Assembly (NCBI RefSeq): GCF_006636205.1
Contig: NZ_VIGB01000003.1
Coordinates: 4,330,501 to 4,394,500 of the forward strand
Length of the DNA: 64,000 nucleotides
Direction of reading: 5' to 3'
Source of the DNA: Kitasatospora acidiphila
GTDB taxonomy: Bacteria > Actinomycetota > Actinomycetes > Streptomycetales > Streptomycetaceae
In this document: positions 60,151 to 64,000 of the stretch, in pieces
Position numbering within the stretch: position 1 is the stretch's first letter
How the letters are laid out: each line of letters opens with the position of its first letter
Program-made: the position numbers and the translations under genes
The notes under the pieces: generated by a model
What the model saw: only the letters and a program-made list of their open reading frames with translations
What the model was told of the DNA's origin: nothing
The model's database searches: none

Positions 60151-60762
60151 TCAGTCAGCCAAGTGCTCCACGATGCGCGCGAGTTGGTCGGCGTAGCGGT
60201 CGGTGAACTCGGGGGAGTCGGGCTCCAGGCCGGTGATGGCCCGGGCGATGTGGGGAAAGGCGAGTCGGGCGGAGGCGGCGGCGAAGAGCGCCAGCAGGAC
60301 ATAGGCCGGGTCGAGGTCGGCGGCGAGTTCCCCGGCGGCCTGGCGGCGCCGCAGGTCATCCAGGTGCTGCTGCATCTGGGCTCGCAGGCCGGGCTCCTCG
60401 GTGCCCTCGCCGGTGAGGCCGGACCAGATCAACAGACGGCCCAGCTCGGGGAATTCGGTGTTGGAGCGCAGGTATCCGGCGACCACCTCGCCCAGCGGCA
60501 GCGCCGGGTCGGCGATCCGGGCGTCGGCGTCCCACCACTGGCGCAGCACGGCCTGGTGCAGGCCGTCCTTGCCGCCGAAGTAGTACGAGATCAGCTGGCT
60601 GTTCACCCCGGCGCGGCCGGCGATGTCGCTGATCCGGGTGGCCGCGTAGCCATGGGCCGCGAACTCCGCGGTGGCCGCTTCGAGGATGAGCCGCTTGGTG
60701 CGCTCCGGGTCGCGTTGCCGCTGGCCGGCCTCGGGGGCGCGGCGTCGCTGCTGCTGGGTCAC
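60151..60762 (-). CDS. TetR-family regulator (monooxygenase-linked)
   Basis: 203 aa from GTG 60762. Helix-turn-helix ERTKRLILEAATAEFAAHGYAATRISDIAGRAGVNSQLISYYFGG in part. Divergent from the FAD monooxygenase gene with an 80-bp gap full of CAATCA/TGATTG repeats. Expected to repress that gene and itself. Confidence 0.92.
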   Translation of the reverse strand: MTQQQRRRAPEAGQRQRDPERTKRLILEAATAEFAAHGYAATRISDIAGRAGVNSQLISYYFGGKDGLHQAVLRQWWDADARIADPALPLGEVVAGYLRSNTEFPELGRLLIWSGLTGEGTEEPGLRAQMQQHLDDLRRRQAAGELAADLDPAYVLLALFAAASARLAFPHIARAITGLEPDSPEFTDRYADQLARIVEHLAD

Positions 60763-60795
60763 CCATCGAGCGTATCAGTCGGAGCCAGAGCACAA

Positions 60796-60831
60796 TCAAT
60801 CAACGGATTGACACAATCAAGTCGCTGATTG
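60796..60831. promoter_or_regulatory. TetR operators (TCAAT/ATTGA type) in the monooxygenase gap
   Basis: TCAAT-N6-ATTGA at 60796-60811 and CAATCA-AGTCGC-TGATTG at 60814-60831, both perfect inverted repeats, centred about 19 bp apart between the TetR and monooxygenase starts. Confidence 0.7.
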
Positions 60832-60842
60832 ATAGTCAGAGC

Positions 60843-62141
60843 ATGACCGACACACGGGACTTCACCGTCGCGATCATCGGCGGCGGCATCGGCGGCCTCT
60901 GTCTCGCCCAGGGCCTCACCAAGAACGGCATCAAGGTCGACGTCCACGAGCGCGACCGCACCCCCACCGACCGCCTGCAGGGCTACCGGGTGCACATCAG
61001 CCCGCACGGCGCCCGCGCCCTGCGGGCCTGCCTGCCCGACGAGCTGTGGCAGGCCTTCCTCGCCACCACCGGGGACCGCGGGGCGCAGAGCTTCACCATG
61101 CGCACCGAGCAGTTGAAGACCCTGCTCAGCATCCGACTACCGCAGCAGGCCGACCCGGTTCGCGCCCACCACTCGGTCAGCCGGATCACCCTGCGCCAGG
61201 TGCTGCTCGCCGGGCTCGACGACACCGTGCACTTCGGCCGGACCTTCACCGGCTACCGGCAGCTCCCCGACGGCCGGATCGAGTGCCGGTTCGCGGACGG
61301 CAGCACCGCCGTCGCAGACGTGCTGGTGGGCGCGGACGGCGGCAACTCCCCCGTGCGGCACCAGTACCTGCCGCACGCCCAGCGGGTCGACACCGGCATC
61401 CGCACCATCGCCGGCAAGTACCTGCTCACTCCCGAGCACCGCCAGGCCGTCGACGGCGGGCTGTTCGCGGGTGCCACCAGCGTCATCCCACCGGCCGGCG
61501 CCGGCATGTTCCTCGCCCCGCACGTCTACGCCGAGCAGCACGTCCCGCGCGCCGACGGGTTCGGCGCCACCCTCGACCCCGGGGCTCTGTTCGACAACAC
61601 CGCGAGCTACCTGATGTGGGCGTACGGCATGCGGACCGAGCGGTTCCCGCCCGGCCTGGATTCCCTCGACGGCTCCGAACTACGCGCAGTCGTCGCCGAG
61701 TTGGTGCACGGCTGGCACCCCGACCTGCGCACGGTGGTCGAACGCTCCGACCCGGACACCGTCTCCCTGCTGCCGATCCGCACCAGCGTGCCGATCCGCC
61801 CCTGGACGCCGAGCCGGGTCACCCTGCTCGGCGACGCCATCCACGCCATGACCCCGATGCGCGGCATCGGCGCCAACACCGCCCTGCGCGACGCCGACAC
61901 GCTCTGCCGCGCCCTCACCGACGCCCACCGCGGCACCCTCCCGCTGCTCCACGCCATCGGCGGCTACGAGCACCGGATGCGCGGCTACGGCTTCGCCGCC
62001 GTCCGCGCATCCCGGCGCACCGCCGACCAGTTCGCGGGCGGCAGCCGGGTGGGGCGGAGCGTCTTCAAGGGCGCATTGCGGACGATCGACGCGATGCCGG
62101 CGGTGCGGGACCGGGTGTTCGCTCGGGTCGGTGAGAACTGA
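60843..62141 (+). CDS. FAD-dependent aromatic monooxygenase (PHBH-type)
   Basis: 432 aa from ATG 60843. Dinucleotide fold VAIIGGGIGGLCLAQGL at the N-terminus, ADVLVGADGGNSPVR (DG motif, about residue 162) and GDAIHAMTPMRGIGANTALRDADTL in part (second FAD motif, about 325). Flavin monooxygenases of this group hydroxylate aromatic or polyketide substrates, including rifamycin- and tetracycline-like drugs. Regulated by the divergent TetR. Substrate unknown. Confidence 0.92.
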   Translation: MTDTRDFTVAIIGGGIGGLCLAQGLTKNGIKVDVHERDRTPTDRLQGYRVHISPHGARALRACLPDELWQAFLATTGDRGAQSFTMRTEQLKTLLSIRLPQQADPVRAHHSVSRITLRQVLLAGLDDTVHFGRTFTGYRQLPDGRIECRFADGSTAVADVLVGADGGNSPVRHQYLPHAQRVDTGIRTIAGKYLLTPEHRQAVDGGLFAGATSVIPPAGAGMFLAPHVYAEQHVPRADGFGATLDPGALFDNTASYLMWAYGMRTERFPPGLDSLDGSELRAVVAELVHGWHPDLRTVVERSDPDTVSLLPIRTSVPIRPWTPSRVTLLGDAIHAMTPMRGIGANTALRDADTLCRALTDAHRGTLPLLHAIGGYEHRMRGYGFAAVRASRRTADQFAGGSRVGRSVFKGALRTIDAMPAVRDRVFARVGEN

Positions 62142-62172
62142 TGGGACAGGATGGTCGACTGACGACACGTCA

Positions 62173-62592
62173 CTATCCCGGGATATCACGGACACTGCGC
62201 TGACTGACGTCGGGGAGAACACCCGCCGCGGTGACGAAGTCATTGTCATCGTGCAGCACGATCAACCCGTGATGGGCCGCCGTGGCACAGATCAGCAAGT
62301 CGACGGTGGACAGCGCACGGACGGCACCCCCGGCCTGGGCCAGCCGGAACTGCGCCGACTCGATCCAACCCCAGACGTTCTTCGGCAGCGGCACGTCCGG
62401 GTAGAGGGCGGCGAACATCTCGCCCATCTGCTCGTAGTGGACCCGATTGCGAGCGGAGCGACGGAATTCGGTGCGCTGAGGAGCACATGACCCGATGACC
62501 CGGAGGTCAATATCCTCGCCCCACGCGACATTCAGGTGCTGCTCGCGCGAAAGCCGCCAGATGGCAGTAGAGTCCGCGAGATAGCGGATCAC
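62173..62592 (-). CDS. vapC: VapC-like PIN-domain toxin
   Basis: 139 aa from GTG 62592, which overlaps the antitoxin stop as GTGA. Acidic PIN residues: Asp in YLADSTAIWRL, Glu in QRTEFRRSA, Asp in LSTVDLLICATAAHHG and the D-D-N-D of LHDDNDF. PIN toxins cleave tRNA or rRNA using metal ions. All four acidic positions are kept, so it looks active. Confidence 0.9.
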   Translation of the reverse strand: MIRYLADSTAIWRLSREQHLNVAWGEDIDLRVIGSCAPQRTEFRRSARNRVHYEQMGEMFAALYPDVPLPKNVWGWIESAQFRLAQAGGAVRALSTVDLLICATAAHHGLIVLHDDNDFVTAAGVLPDVSQRSVRDIPG

Positions 62593-62810
62593 TCCTCGAC
62601 CCGCTTCTCGGCCTCACGGAGCTGCTGCCATCCCTCGTAGTCCCACTGCTGCGCGACCTGGAAGTGCCGAGCCCGCTGGGCTGCCCGTTCGTGGCGCTCG
62701 GCATACTCGCGCAGAGCTGCGTTGACCACTTCCTTCTTGGTGGCACCACCGGAGAAGCGCAGAGCCTTCGCCAGCGCGTCGTCGTCCAAGTCTATGGTCG
62801 TCACCGTCAT
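62589..62810 (-). CDS. vapB: VapB-like antitoxin (ribbon-helix-helix)
   Basis: 73 aa from ATG 62810 with GGAGG 5 nt upstream. TTIDLDDDALAKALRFSG and ATKKEVVNAALREYAERHE in part form the ribbon-helix-helix; the C-terminal helix (WDYEGWQQLREAEKRVEE) should wrap the toxin. Antitoxin first, toxin second, coupled by overlap. Confidence 0.9.
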   Translation of the reverse strand: MTVTTIDLDDDALAKALRFSGGATKKEVVNAALREYAERHERAAQRARHFQVAQQWDYEGWQQLREAEKRVEE

Positions 62811-62820
62811 ACCGACCTCC

Positions 62821-62854
62821 GCTATATAAGACCAATATCCGTGTTAAATATAGC
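62821..62854. promoter_or_regulatory. AT-rich operator/promoter of vapBC
   Basis: Perfect 7-bp arms GCTATAT (62821-62827) and ATATAGC (62848-62854) around a 20-nt AT-rich centre, starting directly upstream of the vapB ribosome site. The TATAT stretches probably include the -10 region, so VapBC binding would block transcription. Confidence 0.65.
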
Positions 62855-62948
62855 AGCGCCGGTCCCGCTACGGCGTTTGGAAGCATCCACCAGAAGTGGT
62901 CGAAACGCCATGGGCATCAGTAGCCCGCAAGGCGACGCCGTGCGGCGG

Positions 62949-63839
62949 TCAGAGGGCGGTGAGCATCCCCAGCACCTTCCGCACGGCGGCGTCCGAACCG
63001 CCCGAGCGGTGGACGGCCGCGACCCTGGTCTCCAGGTACGGCGAGTCGCCGCGCAGCGGGCGGTAGGTCACCCCGGGGATCCCCAGGGAGCACGCTTGTT
63101 CGGGGACCAGTGCCAGGCAGAGGCCGGCGGCGACGTAGCTGAGCAACCCCGGCAGGTCGTCCGCCAGGCCCAGTGGGCGGGGGGCGAAGCCGGCCTGTGC
63201 GCAGGCGAGCGCGACCTGCTGGGCGAGCCCGGGGAGCGCGCTGGGCTTGGGGAGCGCGAACTCCTGCTCGGCGAGTGCCCACAGGTCGAGAGCGGGCTCC
63301 GCGGCGAGCGGGTGGTGTTCGGGGAGCACCGCCACCAGCCGTTCCACACCGATCTGTTGGACGTCCAGACGTGCCGCACCGCTCACCGGCAGCCGGACCA
63401 GCGCGAGGTCGAGCGACCCGTCGTGCAGCAGCTCGACCAGCTCGATGGACGCGTGCTGGCTCAAGTGAACTCGCAGGCCTGGCAGTTCCGCGTGCGCGCG
63501 GCGCAGCAGGCGCGGCAGCAGGTCGTAACCGAGGCTGCTGACGAACCCGAGCCGCAGCTCGCCCTCCTGCCCGTCGGCGACCCGCCGCGCCCGGTCCACG
63601 GCGGCGGCCTGTGCGTCGAGCAGCCGCCGGGCGTCCTCGGCGAACGCACGGCCGGCCGGGGTGAGCCGGGTGCCACGCGAACTCCGGTCCAGCAGGGCGA
63701 CGTTGAGGACGCGCTCAAGCCGTTGGATCGCCTGACTGAGCGGTGGCTGGCTCATGTCGAGGCGCTCGGCGGCGCGGCCGAAGTGCTGCTCCTCGGCCAG
63801 CACCACGAACTGCTGGAGCATGCGCTGGGTCAGTTCCAT
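62949..63839 (-). CDS. LysR-family transcriptional regulator
   Basis: 296 aa from ATG 63839; ATG 63851 is in frame. Helix-turn-helix RMLQQFVVLAEEQHFGRAAERLDMSQPPLSQAIQRLERVL in part, then a two-lobed effector domain (LRLGFVSSLGYDLLPRLLRR). It is divergent from the gene that starts at 63961, its likely target. Confidence 0.93.
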   Translation of the reverse strand: MELTQRMLQQFVVLAEEQHFGRAAERLDMSQPPLSQAIQRLERVLNVALLDRSSRGTRLTPAGRAFAEDARRLLDAQAAAVDRARRVADGQEGELRLGFVSSLGYDLLPRLLRRAHAELPGLRVHLSQHASIELVELLHDGSLDLALVRLPVSGAARLDVQQIGVERLVAVLPEHHPLAAEPALDLWALAEQEFALPKPSALPGLAQQVALACAQAGFAPRPLGLADDLPGLLSYVAAGLCLALVPEQACSLGIPGVTYRPLRGDSPYLETRVAAVHRSGGSDAAVRKVLGMLTAL

Positions 63840-63854
63840 ATGTCGAATCATATG
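63837..63854. promoter_or_regulatory. CATATG-N6-CATATG palindrome at the LysR start
   Basis: Two CATATG sites (63837-63842 and 63849-63854) around TCGAAT make an 18-bp perfect inverted repeat that overlaps both possible LysR start codons. It could be an autoregulatory site. Confidence 0.4.
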
Positions 63855-63960
63855 AAGTACGACAGGAAGAAGTATTGGACGATATGGATCGCTGGGACTT
63901 TGACTGATTGTCAACGGCCCGGCGCGCAAAGCCGGTCCCGCTGGAGATCGGAGACGTGCC

Positions 63961-64000
63961 ATGTCGACAGGACGGGCAGAACAGGAAGAGCTGGAAGAGA
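63961..64000 (+). CDS. Start of a gene leaving the window, divergent from LysR
   Basis: ATG 63961 with GGAG upstream opens MSTGRAEQEELEE and runs off the end. Too short to name. Its place opposite the LysR gene makes it the likely regulated target. Confidence 0.6.
   Translation, partial: MSTGRAEQEELEE

Overview
The window is very GC-rich actinobacterial DNA, almost certainly a streptomycete (Streptomyces or Kitasatospora). Signs of this are strong G/C third-position bias, many GTG starts, a Rex-type operator ahead of a cydAB-cydDC cluster, secreted DUF6801 and DUF1023 proteins, and dense two-component, TetR and MarR regulation. I see no rRNA, tRNA, CRISPR array or transposase.

Layout. 0-5.2 kb: a pstS gene broken by a frameshift, an unusual DUF1508-PstA chimera, a MarR/AhpD-like divergent pair with a clear operator, and an orphan GAF histidine kinase. 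5.3-11.3 kb: an accessory island. It holds a toxin-antitoxin pair whose toxin has an in-frame stop, a winged-helix/zinc-ribbon protein, and a translationally close pair of a 142-aa effector-like protein and a NACHT ATPase with a membrane C-terminus. The pair shares a RHIM-like motif (IVIGD-x-N-x-Q-N-N) at the C-terminus of the small protein and the N-terminus of the NACHT protein. A secreted DUF6801 protein follows. 11.6-24 kb: a LuxR-type two-component system, a CPBP protease, cytochrome bd oxidase (cydA, cydB, cydD/cydC) and an OmpR-type two-component system. 24-29.3 kb: a MacAB-type efflux operon. 29.5-43.8 kb: small enzymes and regulators with divergent operator regions, and a DrrAB-like ABC exporter with a MerR regulator. 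43.8-64 kb: a degenerate PD-(D/E)XK-like protein, an aromatic aminotransferase (HisC/Pat), a LacI regulator, a phosphoesterase, two more LuxR-type two-component systems, a DUF1023 hydrolase with an acyltransferase, a peroxiredoxin/TetR pair, an FAD monooxygenase/TetR pair, VapBC, and a LysR regulator divergent from a gene that leaves the window.

Reliability. Twelve loci are broken or split by missing single bases in short G/C runs: pstS, cydDC, cydB, and nine from 30.5 to 43.7 kb. Sixteen missing bases restore every frame, and no extra base is ever needed. This pattern points to homopolymer contraction in the sequence, especially at 37.5-43.7 kb, more than to real gene decay. Genes so affected are typed as pseudogenes but may be intact in the organism.

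The most notable candidate system is the paired effector/NACHT module at 7.2-9.9 kb. Its shared motif resembles amyloid signalling motifs that link NLR-like receptors to membrane-active effectors, and the DNA between the two genes still carries a 102-bp tandem duplication of the motif cassette.
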